A program made the translations under genes and the position numbers. A DNA stretch of 64,000 bases. It comes from Bryobacterales bacterium (lineage in GTDB: Bacteria > Acidobacteriota > Terriglobia > Bryobacterales > Bryobacteraceae). Where the stretch lies: positions 1 to 64,000 of the forward strand of contig JADLCT010000101.1 in NCBI GenBank assembly GCA_020847045.1. Reading direction: 5' to 3'. Position 1 is the first letter of the stretch. Each line of letters begins with the position of its first letter. A model generated the notes under the pieces. The model was given only the letters and a program-made list of their open reading frames with translations. It did not search any database and had not been told where the DNA came from. This document shows, piece after piece, positions 52,373 to 61,218 of this stretch.

Positions 52373-53423
52373 CGATTTAGTTTCGGTCACAATCGTAACC
52401 TACAACAGCGGCCGGTTTATCCGCCGGTGTTTGGAGTCGGTGCTGGCGCAGGATTACCCGAACCTGGAAATTGTCGTCATCGACAATGCTTCTTCCGACG
52501 GGACCACGGACATTCTGGAGCACTTCGAGGAGAGGTGCGAGATTGTCTACAACCAGGAGAACATCGGCTTTGCCGCGGCGCAGAACCAGGCGATTGGCCT
52601 TTCCAGCGGCGAATGGGTGCTGACGCTGAATCCCGACGTGCTGCTGGAAACCGATTTCGTTTCGATGCTGGTGCAGGCGGGGCAGGTGGACAAGAAGGCG
52701 GGTACGATTTGCGGGAAGCTGCTGTCGCTGACCTCGAACTTCGATTTGCCCGAGCAGGCGCTGGTGGATTCGACGGGCATCTACTTCACGCCAATGCTGC
52801 GCCATCTGGACCGGGGCAGCCAGGAGATTGACCGGGGCCATTATCTGAAACACGAGTATGTGTTCGGAGCGACGGCGGCGGCAGCGCTGTACCGGCGCAA
52901 GATGATTCTGGACATTGCCGTGGAAGGCGAGTTTTTCGATACTGATTTTTTTGTGTACCGCGAGGACGCCGACGTGGCCTGGCGGGCGCAATTGCTGGGC
53001 TGGCGGTGTTTGTACACGCCGCTGGCGCGCGGCTATCACGTGAGGAGCGTGCTGCCGGGGAACCGCCGGGCGCTTCCTTCGGCGATCAACATGCATTCGG
53101 TGAAGAACCGCTTCCTGATGCGGATCAAGAACATCACGCCGAGCCTGTACCGGCGGCACCTGCTGTCGATCACCTTCCGTGACGCGGTTGTGCTGGGATG
53201 CTGCCTGGTGCGGGAGCACTCCTCGCTGAAAGCCTTCGGCTATGTGCTGAAGAACTGGAAGCGGGTGCTTGCAAAACGGCGGGAGATCATGGGGCGCAAG
53301 CGTGTCTCCGACGAATACATGGATTCGTGGTTTCGCTACGAACCGGTTAGCCACCCGGTGAGAATCTCCGGTAAGTTTGCGGCTTCGCGGACAACGGTGC
53401 GGCAGCGCACGGCGAGCCGGTAG
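52362..53423 (+). CDS. Family 2 glycosyltransferase
   Basis: The 353-residue GT2 has VSVTIVTYNSGRFIRRCLESVLAQDYPNLEIVVIDNASSDGT, TLNPDVLLETDF and YREDADVAWR, the same three landmarks as its upstream neighbour. The C-terminus is longer and strongly basic (KRVLAKRREIMGRKR), perhaps membrane-associating. The start ATG lies 11 bases inside the preceding gene. Confidence 0.88.
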   Translation: MAFNDLVSVTIVTYNSGRFIRRCLESVLAQDYPNLEIVVIDNASSDGTTDILEHFEERCEIVYNQENIGFAAAQNQAIGLSSGEWVLTLNPDVLLETDFVSMLVQAGQVDKKAGTICGKLLSLTSNFDLPEQALVDSTGIYFTPMLRHLDRGSQEIDRGHYLKHEYVFGATAAAALYRRKMILDIAVEGEFFDTDFFVYREDADVAWRAQLLGWRCLYTPLARGYHVRSVLPGNRRALPSAINMHSVKNRFLMRIKNITPSLYRRHLLSITFRDAVVLGCCLVREHSSLKAFGYVLKNWKRVLAKRREIMGRKRVSDEYMDSWFRYEPVSHPVRISGKFAASRTTVRQRTASR

Positions 53424-53432
53424 CGGCGGCCG

Positions 53433-54515
53433 ATGCGCATTGCCATCGTGGGCACGCGCGGCATTCCGGCGCGTTATGGCGGGTTTGAAACCTTCGCCGA
53501 GGAGCTGGGCCGCCGGCTGGCCGCGCGCGGGCACGACGTAATCATCTATTGCCGCCAACGGCATGGCTCCACACACTACCTGGGGTGCCGTCTGGTGTAC
53601 CTGCCCACGCTGCGGCACAAGTATCTGGACACGGTGGCGCACACCTTCCTTTCCACGCTGGACCTGGTTGCGCGCCGGGCCGATGTGGCGCTGTATTGCA
53701 ATGCGGCCAATGCGATTTTCACCTGGCTGCCGCGGCTGACGGGCATACGCGTCGCGCTGAACGTGGACGGTTTGGAGCGCAACCGGAAGAAGTGGAACCG
53801 GTGGGGCCGGCTTTGGTACGAGTGGAGCGAGCGGTGGTCCACCTGGTTTCCCAACCGCGTGGTGACCGATGCCGCGCAGATCAAGTGCTACTATCGCGAG
53901 ACCTACGGAGCGGACTCCGACTTCATCCCCTACGGCGCCGATCAGGAGGTGCTGGCCGCGCACGGCGTCGTGGATGCGCTCGGGCTCCGGCTGGGCGGAT
54001 ATTTCCTGTATGTCTCGCGCATGGAGCCCGAGAACAACGCTCTGCTGGTGCGCGAGGCCTTCGAGCAGGTGGCCACGGACAGGCAGTTGGCGCTGATTGG
54101 CGACGCGCCCTACGCGGCCGAATACATTGCGCGGGTGCGGGATACGAAAGACGCGCGCGTGGTGATGCCAGGCGCGGTGTACGGGGAAGGATACAAGCAA
54201 TTGGGCTCGCATTGCTTCGCTTATATCCATGCCACCGAGGTCGGCGGCACGCACCCGGCGTTGATCGAGGCCATGGGCCGCGGCGCGCTCACCTTGTTTC
54301 TGGACACGCCCGAGAACACGGAGGTGGCGGGCGGGGCCGGGATCCCCTTCACCCCTGGTAACCTGGCCGACCGGTTGCGCGAGGTGCTCGCGATGAGCGA
54401 GACGGAGCGCCAGATGTGGCGGGAGCGCGCCAGGCGCCGCGTGGAGGAGCGTTTTAGCTGGGAGGCGGTGACCGATTCGTATGAGTCGCTGTTCCAGCGG
54501 TTGCTGGGACGGTAG
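53433..54515 (+). CDS. GT4 glycosyltransferase with DUF1972 N-terminus (rhamnosyl/galactosyltransferase-like)
   Basis: The 360-residue GT-B enzyme begins MRIAIVGTRGIPARYGGFETF, the signature of DUF1972 proteins. VDGLERNRKKWNRWGRLWYEW follows, and the GT4 donor segment is GGTHPALIEAMGRGALTLF. DUF1972 enzymes usually add rhamnose or galactose in surface polysaccharide synthesis. It closes the five-gene glycosyltransferase run nine bases after the previous gene. Confidence 0.9.
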   Translation: MRIAIVGTRGIPARYGGFETFAEELGRRLAARGHDVIIYCRQRHGSTHYLGCRLVYLPTLRHKYLDTVAHTFLSTLDLVARRADVALYCNAANAIFTWLPRLTGIRVALNVDGLERNRKKWNRWGRLWYEWSERWSTWFPNRVVTDAAQIKCYYRETYGADSDFIPYGADQEVLAAHGVVDALGLRLGGYFLYVSRMEPENNALLVREAFEQVATDRQLALIGDAPYAAEYIARVRDTKDARVVMPGAVYGEGYKQLGSHCFAYIHATEVGGTHPALIEAMGRGALTLFLDTPENTEVAGGAGIPFTPGNLADRLREVLAMSETERQMWRERARRRVEERFSWEAVTDSYESLFQRLLGR

Positions 54516-54520
54516 CGGTC

Positions 54521-55156
54521 CTACAGGGTCCGGATGCGGACGTTCTTGAACATGACCACGCTGTTGGGGTCGTGAAGCTGCAGGCCGAGAGGACCTTTCT
54601 TGGGACGCTGCGGGTCGCCGGCGTGCTCACATACCTTTTCGCCATTCAGATAGGTGCGGATGATCTCGTTCCGTGATTCCAGACGGAGGCGGTTCCAATC
54701 GCCGGCCCTCTGGAAGCCTGTCTTGGCCTTGGCGAACAGATATACGCTGCCGGTGGGATAGGGATCATCGTCATAGCCGTTGGAGATCTGGATCTCGTAG
54801 CCGTTATGCGAGGGTGTGCGTTCGCGGTCGTGATTGGGGTAGACGGCGTAGCGTGCGCGGGTGTTGTCGCGGAGGCTGATGCCGGAGTTGCCGCCGAGAC
54901 GGGTCCAGAAGTCGAGTTCGAGATCGAATTCGCCGAACTCGGCGCGGGTATACACCCAGGCCTGATCGCGTGACTGCTTGGGGGTTCTGTCGCCCAGAAG
55001 CGTGCCGTCGCTCATGATGCTCCAGACGCCATCGCCAATCTTTTCCCAGCCGTCAAGATTCTTCCCATTGAAGAGGGGACGCCAGGCCGAGGGTGCGGCC
55101 GAGAGCAGCGGCGTGGAGAGGGCGGCAAAGAGTGCGCGCCGTCGTGTTGCGGGCAT
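54521..55156 (-). CDS. DUF1080 (3-keto-disaccharide hydrolase family) exported protein
   Basis: The 211-residue protein has an arginine-rich export signal (MPATRRRALFAALSTPLLSA). A concanavalin-like DUF1080 domain follows: WRPLFNGKNLDGWEKIGDGVWSI, YTRAEFGEFDLELDFW, NSGISLRD, YEIQISNG and GPLGLQLHD. Family members hydrolyse 3-ketoglycosides or bind sugars at the surface. It converges on the glycosyltransferase run with five bases between stops. Confidence 0.9.
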   Translation of the reverse strand: MPATRRRALFAALSTPLLSAAPSAWRPLFNGKNLDGWEKIGDGVWSIMSDGTLLGDRTPKQSRDQAWVYTRAEFGEFDLELDFWTRLGGNSGISLRDNTRARYAVYPNHDRERTPSHNGYEIQISNGYDDDPYPTGSVYLFAKAKTGFQRAGDWNRLRLESRNEIIRTYLNGEKVCEHAGDPQRPKKGPLGLQLHDPNSVVMFKNVRIRTL

Positions 55157-55202
55157 GGGGAGTATTGTAGCGCCAAAGGGAGAGGCGGGGCGACAAGGGA
55201 AA

Positions 55203-55231
55203 CGGCCGCCGGAAAGCTCGCACAGCGGCCG
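55203..55231. repeat. Inverted repeat downstream of the zinc-ribbon/HTH gene
   Basis: CGGCCGC and GCGGCCG are separated by 15 bases. The element lies between two minus-strand genes and has no T-run, so it is at best a weak terminator or an mRNA 3'-end structure. Confidence 0.35.
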
Positions 55232-55255
55232 CGTATGGTAGGAATCAGAAGGGAT

Positions 55256-55840
55256 TTATGCGGCTCGGTCCAGGCGGGAGATTACCGGATAGAGGCGTTT
55301 CGAGCGTTCGTGGGCTGGCCGTGGAGCAGACACGGCCGGTTCGCTTTCCCTGCGGCTGGTTCCATTGAAGTACTCGTCGAGTGGGAACAGGGCGTAGGGT
55401 TGCGTCTCGCGGAAGGCGCGGCCGAGCTTCTGTTGGATGCGGTAGACGGCGTGGAAGAAGTTTCCGCGGTCCATGCCTAGCCTGCGGCAGCAGAGTTTCC
55501 AATCGGCGCCCAGTAAGAAATGGAATTTGAATATTTGATATTCCTTTTCATCCAGGTGGCGTTTGGACACGAGCGTGAAGTCGGCGATGTACTCCTCGTC
55601 CTTCCTGCCCCAGCTCATCCGTTGCGACCGGCCTCCCATCAGATGGAGCGTGACGCGGCTGAGGTGCTTCTCCTTCTCGACACTGCGGCGAAAGCGCGCG
55701 TAGCAGGCGCGAAACACCGAACGCAACACGCAGTTGCAGGGTGTCTGATGAGATTTGCGTCCCAGCAGCAGGCCATATCCGTGGCAGTATGCGCACTGCT
55801 GATGAGCCAAGGCGAGCGATTCAGATCGTGTCCATTCCAT
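55256..55840 (-). CDS. Zinc-ribbon plus helix-turn-helix protein of unknown function
   Basis: The 194-residue cytosolic protein has an N-terminal cysteine cluster (CAYCHGYGLLLG, then CNC) reminiscent of DnaJ-type zinc motifs. A central helix-turn-helix-like segment resembles sigma region 4 or phage regulators: LDEKEYQIFKFHFLLGADWKLCCRRLGMDRGNFFHAVYRIQQKLG. The C-terminus is Arg/Pro-rich and likely disordered. I do not recognise a named family. Its 242-base upstream gap is AT-rich with a G/C hairpin. Confidence 0.72.
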   Translation of the reverse strand: MEWTRSESLALAHQQCAYCHGYGLLLGRKSHQTPCNCVLRSVFRACYARFRRSVEKEKHLSRVTLHLMGGRSQRMSWGRKDEEYIADFTLVSKRHLDEKEYQIFKFHFLLGADWKLCCRRLGMDRGNFFHAVYRIQQKLGRAFRETQPYALFPLDEYFNGTSRRESEPAVSAPRPAHERSKRLYPVISRLDRAA

Positions 55841-55956
55841 GATAGTTTTCCGTATTCTCTCTCGGGTGTCCGTCCGCGTATCTGGGGGACGTGACCAACA
55901 GTTGCCAGCGTACCGGAAGCAGAGAAATCGTCAATATCGGCTGCAATTCAAAGTTT

Positions 55957-55984
55957 CCCCATACCCCCGCCTGGGGGGAGTGGG
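55957..55984. repeat. C-run/G-run hairpin in the divergent region 55841-56127
   Basis: CCCCC (55964-55968) and GGGGG (55973-55977) pair around GCCT, and outer CCC/GGG extend the stem across a three-base internal loop. It stands out in an otherwise AT-rich 287-base gap between the zinc-ribbon/HTH gene and the XRE-like gene. The rest of the gap shows only the promoter at 56042. Confidence 0.35.
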
Positions 55985-56041
55985 CAGTATGATCGCGCTG
56001 AAAACAGGAACGATAGAGAGATTTGTTCAATTGATTAAATG

Positions 56042-56069
56042 TTGTTAATGTTAGAGAATTTATTACACT
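56042..56069 (+). promoter_or_regulatory. Candidate promoter of the XRE-like gene
   Basis: TTGTTA (56042-56047), a 16-base spacer and TACACT (56064-56069) lie 13 bases before an in-frame GTG (56083) and 58 before the preferred ATG. The spacer is AT-rich. Confidence 0.4.
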
Positions 56070-56127
56070 GAACGTACTTCTCGTGAGCTATATTTCAAAT
56101 AGCTATCAAGCTGGAGCCACACCCGTC

Positions 56128-56439
56128 ATGTTGATGCAGGACTTGCTGGACGCCTTGAAATCCCAATTGAATGGCCGGATCCGGAACGGCGAACTCACCG
56201 AACGGAATCTGGCGAAGCGAATCGGACTGTCGCAGGCTCACATGCACAACGTTCTGAAAGGCACCCGCATTCTGACGGCCGAGGTGGCCGATCTTCTGAT
56301 GCTGGAACTACATTTGAGCGTAGGGGATCTGGTGAGTACAGAGGACTTGCGGCATCCGCGGAAGCCTCCGGGCAGCGACTCGGGGGCCAAACGGATTCAG
56401 GAATGGCGTTTGGAGAAAAGGGACGCCACTTCGCGGTAG
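56128..56439 (+). CDS. XRE-like helix-turn-helix DNA-binding protein
   Basis: The 103-residue protein has a lambda-repressor-type HTH: ELTERNLAKRIGLSQAHMHNVLKGTRILTAEVADLLMLELHLSVGDLV. The C-terminal tail is basic and Gly/Ser-rich. The start could be GTG at 56083, which would add 15 residues. The last 43 bases overlap the 3' end of the convergent GT4 gene. It may control the adjacent zinc-ribbon/HTH gene or itself. Confidence 0.8.
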   Translation: MLMQDLLDALKSQLNGRIRNGELTERNLAKRIGLSQAHMHNVLKGTRILTAEVADLLMLELHLSVGDLVSTEDLRHPRKPPGSDSGAKRIQEWRLEKRDATSR

Positions 56440-57548
56440 GTGGCGAGGACCTCGCGGGCGGTCTGATCCCAGGAGAAGTGATGGATGCGCTCTTTGCCCC
56501 GCTGAATCAAGCGGGCGCGGAGTTCGGCGTCCAGCAGGATTTCTTTCATTCCACGCGCGATTTCAAATACATTTTCCGGATTGACGGTGAGAGCGGCTTC
56601 GCCCACCACCTCGGGCAGCGAACTCACGTTCGACGTGAGCACGGGCGTGCCGCAGGCCATGGCTTCCAGCGGCGGCAGTCCAAAACCTTCGTATAACGAT
56701 GGGAAGGCAAACAGGCTGGCCGACTCGTAGAAGCCTTGCAGCATGTCCTGGGGCACGAAACCGAGGAACCGGACGGAGCCGCCGATGCGCATCTGGTGAA
56801 CCGTGCGGCGCACGCTGGGGTGCTGCACGATATCGTCGCCGATGATGATGAGGCGGAGGTCGCCGTACTCGGGGTGGCCGGCCAGCTCGCCGCGTAGAAC
56901 GGCGAAGGCTTCGATGAGCCGCGGGATATTTTTCTGCGGCTTGATGTTGCCGGCGTAGAGGACGAATGGATAGTTCACCTGGTACCGGTCGAGCGTGCGG
57001 CGGCGCTCCTGGCGTCCGGCGGCGTCGCCGGCAAGGGCGAGGAAGCGGGGGTCGAGCGCGTTGGGGATGGTGCGGAGGGTGCTGGGGGGAATGCGGAAGA
57101 CCTCCTCGACGTCCCGGCGGGTGGCCGTGGAGACGGTAAGGATACGCGCGGCGCGGAGCAGGCCGTGGCGGCTTTTCCAAAGGCTCACCTGGCGGTGCAG
57201 GCGCGAGTCCGTCGAGTAGAGGTGGCGGCTCATGTCGTGGATGGTGACAACGTAGGGGCGCACCATCCAGTACGGCACGCGGTTCAGCGGCAGGTGGTAG
57301 ACGTCGGCGCGGAACTGCTTCAGGAAGACCGGAAACGCGGCGTTGTCCTTGAGGGCGAGGTCGCTATGAGGGTAGGGGACGACGTGGAAGTTTGCGGGCA
57401 GGCCGGCGAAGTCGGTCTCGTTGGTGGTGGAGCAAACCAGGTGGAACTCGTCATCGCGCTCGATGTGCGCGAGCGTATGGACGAGATTCCGGATATAGGT
57501 TCCGATGCCGAAGTCGCGTATGTGCCGGGCGTCAAGAACGATGCGCAC
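56397..57548 (-). CDS. GT4-family glycosyltransferase
   Basis: The 383-residue GT-B enzyme has [19 protein letters not shown], the acceptor-side [28 protein letters not shown] and the donor motif [18 protein letters not shown]. This is a mannosyl- or rhamnosyltransferase-like GT4. The GTG start at 57548 is preceded by a palindromic GGGAGTCTCCC that contains its only Shine-Dalgarno-like bases. It follows glyA by 30 bases on the same strand, so it is the third gene of the rpiB-glyA transcript. Confidence 0.9.
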   Translation of the reverse strand: MRIVLDARHIRDFGIGTYIRNLVHTLAHIERDDEFHLVCSTTNETDFAGLPANFHVVPYPHSDLALKDNAAFPVFLKQFRADVYHLPLNRVPYWMVRPYVVTIHDMSRHLYSTDSRLHRQVSLWKSRHGLLRAARILTVSTATRRDVEEVFRIPPSTLRTIPNALDPRFLALAGDAAGRQERRRTLDRYQVNYPFVLYAGNIKPQKNIPRLIEAFAVLRGELAGHPEYGDLRLIIIGDDIVQHPSVRRTVHQMRIGGSVRFLGFVPQDMLQGFYESASLFAFPSLYEGFGLPPLEAMACGTPVLTSNVSSLPEVVGEAALTVNPENVFEIARGMKEILLDAELRARLIQRGKERIHHFSWDQTAREVLATYREVASLFSKRHS

Positions 57549-57578
57549 GTGGGAGACTCCCGGGGCGGACGGTCATGA

Positions 57579-58889
57579 TCAGGCCGGGCTGTGGACGAAC
57601 TTCCACGAATAGAGCGGGAAGCGCTCGGTGAGCGTGGCCACTTTGCGGCGGACGGAGGCTTCGGCGGCGGCCAGGCGCTCCTCACCTTGTGGAATGGCCG
57701 TGAGCACCTCGGCGATGAGCGAGGCGACCTCTTGCATTTCGGCCTCGCCGAAACCGCGCGTTGTGACGGCGGGGCTGCCCAGGCGGATTCCGCTTGGGTT
57801 CATCGGCGGATTGGTGTCGAAGGGGATGGCGTTCTTATTGGCGGTGATGTAGGCGCGGTCCAAAGCGTGTTCGGCTTCCTTGCCTCGGACGCCCTGCGAA
57901 AAGACATCGACCAGCATCAGGTGCGTGTCGGTGCCTCCTGAGACCACCTTGAAGCCGGCGCCGATCATGCCTTTGGCGAGCGTGGCGGCGTTGGCGACCA
58001 CCCTCTTTTGGTAGTCCTGGAAGCCAGGCTGAAGGGCTTCGAGGAAGCAGACCGCCTTGGCGGCGATGATGTGAACCAGCGGCCCGCCCTGGTGGCCCGG
58101 AAACACGCTTTTGTCGATGGCGGCGGCGAGGGATTCCCGGCAGAGGATGAGGCCGGAGCGGGGGCCACGCAGCGTTTTGTGCGTGGTGGAGGTGACGATA
58201 TCGGCGTACTCGCAGGGGTTCGGGTGGACGCCCGCGGCGACGAGGCCGGAAAAATGGGCCATGTCCACCATGAACAGGGCGCCTGTGGCGTCGGCGATCT
58301 GGCGGAAGCGGGCGAAGTCGATGATGCGGGGGTAGGCGCTGCCGCCGGCGACGATCAGTTTGGGCTTGTGCTGGGCGGCGAGTTCGGCGAGCTTGTCGTA
58401 GTCGATGCGGTGATCATCGGGGCGGACGCCGTAGCCAACGATGTTGTAGAGCTTGCCGGAGAAGTTGAGCTTGTGGCCGTGTGTGAGGTGGCCGCCGTGC
58501 GCCAGGTCCATGCCGAGGATGGTGTCGCCGGGGCTGAGGACGGCCGAGTAGGCGGCGGCGTTGGCCTGGGAGCCCGAGTGGGGCTGGACGTTGGCGTGCT
58601 GGGCCTTGAAGAGTTGCTTGGCACGGTCGCGGGCGAGGTTTTCGACGATGTCGGCGAACTCGCAACCACCGTAGTAACGCTTGCCGGGGTAGCCTTCGGC
58701 ATATTTGTTGGTAAAGACGCTCGCGGTGGCCTCAAGGATGGCCTCCGAGGTGAAGTTCTCGCTGGCGATCAGTTCCAGGCGGGAGTTCTGCCGGTCGAGT
58801 TCCTTTTGGATGGCTTCATAGACGGCGGGGTCGGCCTGGGACAAGGGGCGTGACATCCGCTGCTGTTCCTGGGAATTGATGCTGGACAT
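57579..58889 (-). CDS. glyA: Serine hydroxymethyltransferase
   Basis: The 436-residue PLP enzyme interconverts serine and glycine with tetrahydrofolate. Seen: [65 protein letters not shown], and [17 protein letters not shown] with the PLP lysine. The first 11 residues ([11 protein letters not shown]) are an extension, and an alternative start [11 protein letters not shown] fits too. It is downstream of rpiB (33 bases), so carbon-flux genes are grouped. Confidence 0.97.
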   Translation of the reverse strand: MSSINSQEQQRMSRPLSQADPAVYEAIQKELDRQNSRLELIASENFTSEAILEATASVFTNKYAEGYPGKRYYGGCEFADIVENLARDRAKQLFKAQHANVQPHSGSQANAAAYSAVLSPGDTILGMDLAHGGHLTHGHKLNFSGKLYNIVGYGVRPDDHRIDYDKLAELAAQHKPKLIVAGGSAYPRIIDFARFRQIADATGALFMVDMAHFSGLVAAGVHPNPCEYADIVTSTTHKTLRGPRSGLILCRESLAAAIDKSVFPGHQGGPLVHIIAAKAVCFLEALQPGFQDYQKRVVANAATLAKGMIGAGFKVVSGGTDTHLMLVDVFSQGVRGKEAEHALDRAYITANKNAIPFDTNPPMNPSGIRLGSPAVTTRGFGEAEMQEVASLIAEVLTAIPQGEERLAAAEASVRRKVATLTERFPLYSWKFVHSPA

Positions 58890-58922
58890 GAGGCTGAAAC
58901 TCTCCTGTGGCCGGGGGAACGG

Positions 58923-59366
58923 TTACGCGCCGTCCTCCAACTGGGTGATTTTGTTGACACGCCGTGCGTGGCGGCCGCCTTCAAAGCTGGTGCCGAGGAA
59001 GACATCGACCAACTGTTTGGCCTCGGCTTCCGGCGTAAATTTCGCGCCTAGTGTGAGCACATTGGCGTCGTTATGGCCGCGGACCAGGGCGACCTCCGCG
59101 GCGTGTGTGCCCAGCGCCGCGCGGACGCCGTGAATCTTGTTGGCCGCGATGGACATGCCCACGCCGGTCGAGCACACCAGCACGCCGCGTTCGGCTTCGC
59201 CGCTGGCGACCTTGTGTCCAACGGCTGCGGCGTAGTCGGGATAGTCGGTGGACTCGGTGGAACTTGTGCCGAGGTCGGTGACCTCATGGCCGGCGGCACG
59301 CAGGTAATCGCGCAGCTTTTCCTTCAGCGCGAAGCCGGCGTGATCGGCGGCAATGGCAATTTTCAT
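58923..59366 (-). CDS. rpiB: Ribose-5-phosphate isomerase B
   Basis: The 147-residue RpiB/LacAB-family protein interconverts ribose-5-P and ribulose-5-P. Seen: IAADHAGFALKEKL, DYPDYAAAVGHKVASGEAERGVLVCSTGVGMSIAANK with the catalytic Cys, and VRAALGTHAAEVALVRGHNDANVL. A TAAAAT hexamer (59386-59381, minus) sits 14 bases before the ATG inside a palindrome shared with the divergent proS side. Confidence 0.95.
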   Translation of the reverse strand: MKIAIAADHAGFALKEKLRDYLRAAGHEVTDLGTSSTESTDYPDYAAAVGHKVASGEAERGVLVCSTGVGMSIAANKIHGVRAALGTHAAEVALVRGHNDANVLTLGAKFTPEAEAKQLVDVFLGTSFEGGRHARRVNKITQLEDGA

Positions 59367-59378
59367 GGGGGTAGGCTT

Positions 59379-59400
59379 CGATTTTAACATGCTAAAATCG
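59379..59400. promoter_or_regulatory. Palindrome carrying outward-facing TAAAAT hexamers between rpiB and proS
   Basis: CGATTTTA and TAAAATCG are perfect inverted arms around ACATGC. The plus strand reads TAAAAT at 59393-59398 and the minus strand reads the same at 59386-59381, so each arm can act as a -10 in its own direction or form an operator. Confidence 0.5.
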
Positions 59401-59472
59401 GGGTTTCCCAAACCTTTCTCCCAAGGGCGGCCCGTGGACGTACCGGCGCTCCAGGGACGGGTGGGAAACCCC
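59400..59472 (+). repeat. Long-range inverted repeat upstream of proS
   Basis: GGGGTTTCCCA (59400-59410) is perfectly complementary to TGGGAAACCCC (59462-59472). Just inside, CCCGT (59431-59435) pairs with ACGGG (59457-59461), stacking on the outer stem. The right arm can instead fold locally (TGGG/CCCA around AAAC). Six Ts (59484-59489) then abut the proS ATG, which has no Shine-Dalgarno. CATACT (59479-59484) five bases before the ATG is an alternative -10, in which case the repeat would be a DNA operator. Confidence 0.5.
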
Positions 59473-59489
59473 AGCGGACATACTTTTTT

Positions 59490-61214
59490 ATGCTTTGGAG
59501 CAAGCTTTTCATCCCCACTCTGCGCGAAGACCCCGCCGACGCCGAGGTGGCCAGCCATCGCCTGATGGTGCGCGGCGGCTATGTACGCCAGCTTTCGGCG
59601 GGCATTTACAGCTATCTGTTTCTCGCGCAGCGCTCGTTGCTGAAGATCACGCGCATTGTGCGCGAGGAGATGGACGCGATCGGCGCGCAGGAGTTTTACC
59701 TGCCGGCGTTGAACCCGGCCGAGGTTTGGCAGGAGTCTGGCCGCTGGGATGTGATGGGGGACAACATGTTCCGGCTGAAGGACCGTTTCGGCCGGCCACT
59801 CTGCCTGGGGATGACGCACGAAGAGGTGATGACGGCGGTGGCGCGCGGCGAACTGCGCAGCTACAAGCAGTTGCCACAAATCTGGTATCAGATCCAAACC
59901 AAGTTTCGCGATGAACCCAGGCCGAAGAGCGGTCTGCTGCGGACGCGGCAGTTCACGATGAAAGACAGCTACTCGTTCGACGTGGACGCGGCGGGGCTGG
60001 ACCGTTCGTTTGATTTGCACCATGCGGCGTATGGCCGCATCTTCAGCCGTTGTGGGCTGCGGTATTTTGACGTGCAGGCGGATTCGGGCGCGATGGGCGG
60101 CTCACAATCCAACGAGTTCATGGTGGTGACCGGCGCGGGCGAGGACCTTGTTGTGCATGCGCCCGGATCGAATTACGCCGCGAACATGGAGAAGGCTGTG
60201 AGCGTGCCGGCGCCGCCGTCCGCGTCCGACCCGGAAGGCGCCCTGGAGCCGGAAGAGTTCGCCACGCCGGACCAGAAGACAATCGCCGAGGTGAGCGCGT
60301 TCACAAAGCTGCCCGAGACATCGCAGATGAAAAGCCTGGTGATGGCGGCCGGCGGCAAGCTGGTGATGGCCGTGCTGCGCGGCGATCATACGCTGAGCGA
60401 AACGAAGTTCAGCGCGCTGCTGGGGGCGCAAGAGGTGAGGCCGGCGCATCCGGAGGAGATGCGGGAGGCCTTGGGCGCGCAGGCGGGCTCACTGGGCCCG
60501 GTGGGCGTGCAGAAGATGCGCGTGGTGGCCGATGAGGCGTTGAAGGGCCGCAAGAACATGATTTGCGGAGCGAACAAGGACGGCTATCACCTGAAGAACG
60601 TAACGCCCGGCGAGGATTTCCAGCCCGAGTGGGCCGACATCCGGCAGGTGAGCGCGGGCGATACCTGCATCGGCACGGGCGAGCCGCTGCGGATTGAGAA
60701 GGCGATGGAGGTGGGCCACATTTTCAAGCTGGGCTACCGGTATTCCGAGCGCATGGGCTTGCGCGTGCTGGGCGAGGACGGCAAGGAATTGACGCCGATC
60801 ATGGGCAGCTACGGCATCGGCATCGAGCGGATTCTTTGCGGGGCCATCGAGCTGTACCACGACAAGGATGGCATTGTGCTGCCGGTATCCATTGCGCCCT
60901 TCACCGTCGTGGTGACTCCTGTGAACATGGGCGACGAGGCGCAGCGTCTGGCCGCGCAATCGATCTATGCCGCGTGCAAAGCACTCGGCCTGGACGCCCT
61001 CATGGACGATCGCGACGAGAGGCCGGGCGTGAAGTTCAAGGATGCCGAGTTGATCGGCATTCCCTACCGGATCACGGTGGGCAAGAAACTGGCCGAGGGC
61101 AAGGTGGAGATCACCGTGCGCGCCGGCAAGACCATGCTGGAAGCCACGGTGACCGAGGCGGCGGCGAAGGTGGCCGAACTGGCCGCGGCGGCTGCGCCCA
61201 AGCCGGAGGCGTAG
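59490..61214 (+). CDS. proS: Prolyl-tRNA synthetase
   Basis: The 574-residue class II synthetase is of the bacterial type with an inserted editing domain (about 220-410). Seen: [37 protein letters not shown]-like GMTHEEVMT, the motif 2 segment [20 protein letters not shown], and motif 3 [10 protein letters not shown]. The anticodon domain ends [21 protein letters not shown]. The C-terminus has an Ala-rich extension ([17 protein letters not shown]). The next gene begins four bases after the stop. Confidence 0.97.
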   Translation: MLWSKLFIPTLREDPADAEVASHRLMVRGGYVRQLSAGIYSYLFLAQRSLLKITRIVREEMDAIGAQEFYLPALNPAEVWQESGRWDVMGDNMFRLKDRFGRPLCLGMTHEEVMTAVARGELRSYKQLPQIWYQIQTKFRDEPRPKSGLLRTRQFTMKDSYSFDVDAAGLDRSFDLHHAAYGRIFSRCGLRYFDVQADSGAMGGSQSNEFMVVTGAGEDLVVHAPGSNYAANMEKAVSVPAPPSASDPEGALEPEEFATPDQKTIAEVSAFTKLPETSQMKSLVMAAGGKLVMAVLRGDHTLSETKFSALLGAQEVRPAHPEEMREALGAQAGSLGPVGVQKMRVVADEALKGRKNMICGANKDGYHLKNVTPGEDFQPEWADIRQVSAGDTCIGTGEPLRIEKAMEVGHIFKLGYRYSERMGLRVLGEDGKELTPIMGSYGIGIERILCGAIELYHDKDGIVLPVSIAPFTVVVTPVNMGDEAQRLAAQSIYAACKALGLDALMDDRDERPGVKFKDAELIGIPYRITVGKKLAEGKVEITVRAGKTMLEATVTEAAAKVAELAAAAAPKPEA

Positions 61215-61218
61215 CGCC

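Noticed and set aside
52377..54254. 625-residue open frame on the minus strand
   Set aside because: It lies antisense to two motif-bearing glycosyltransferase genes and shows the usual composition of a high-GC shadow frame.
59400..59489. Canonical T-box riboswitch upstream of proS
   Set aside because: GGGTGG..ACC is present, but no stem I with a specifier loop or AG-bulge is visible, there is too little room, and the transcript may start downstream. I kept it only as an unexplained structured region.
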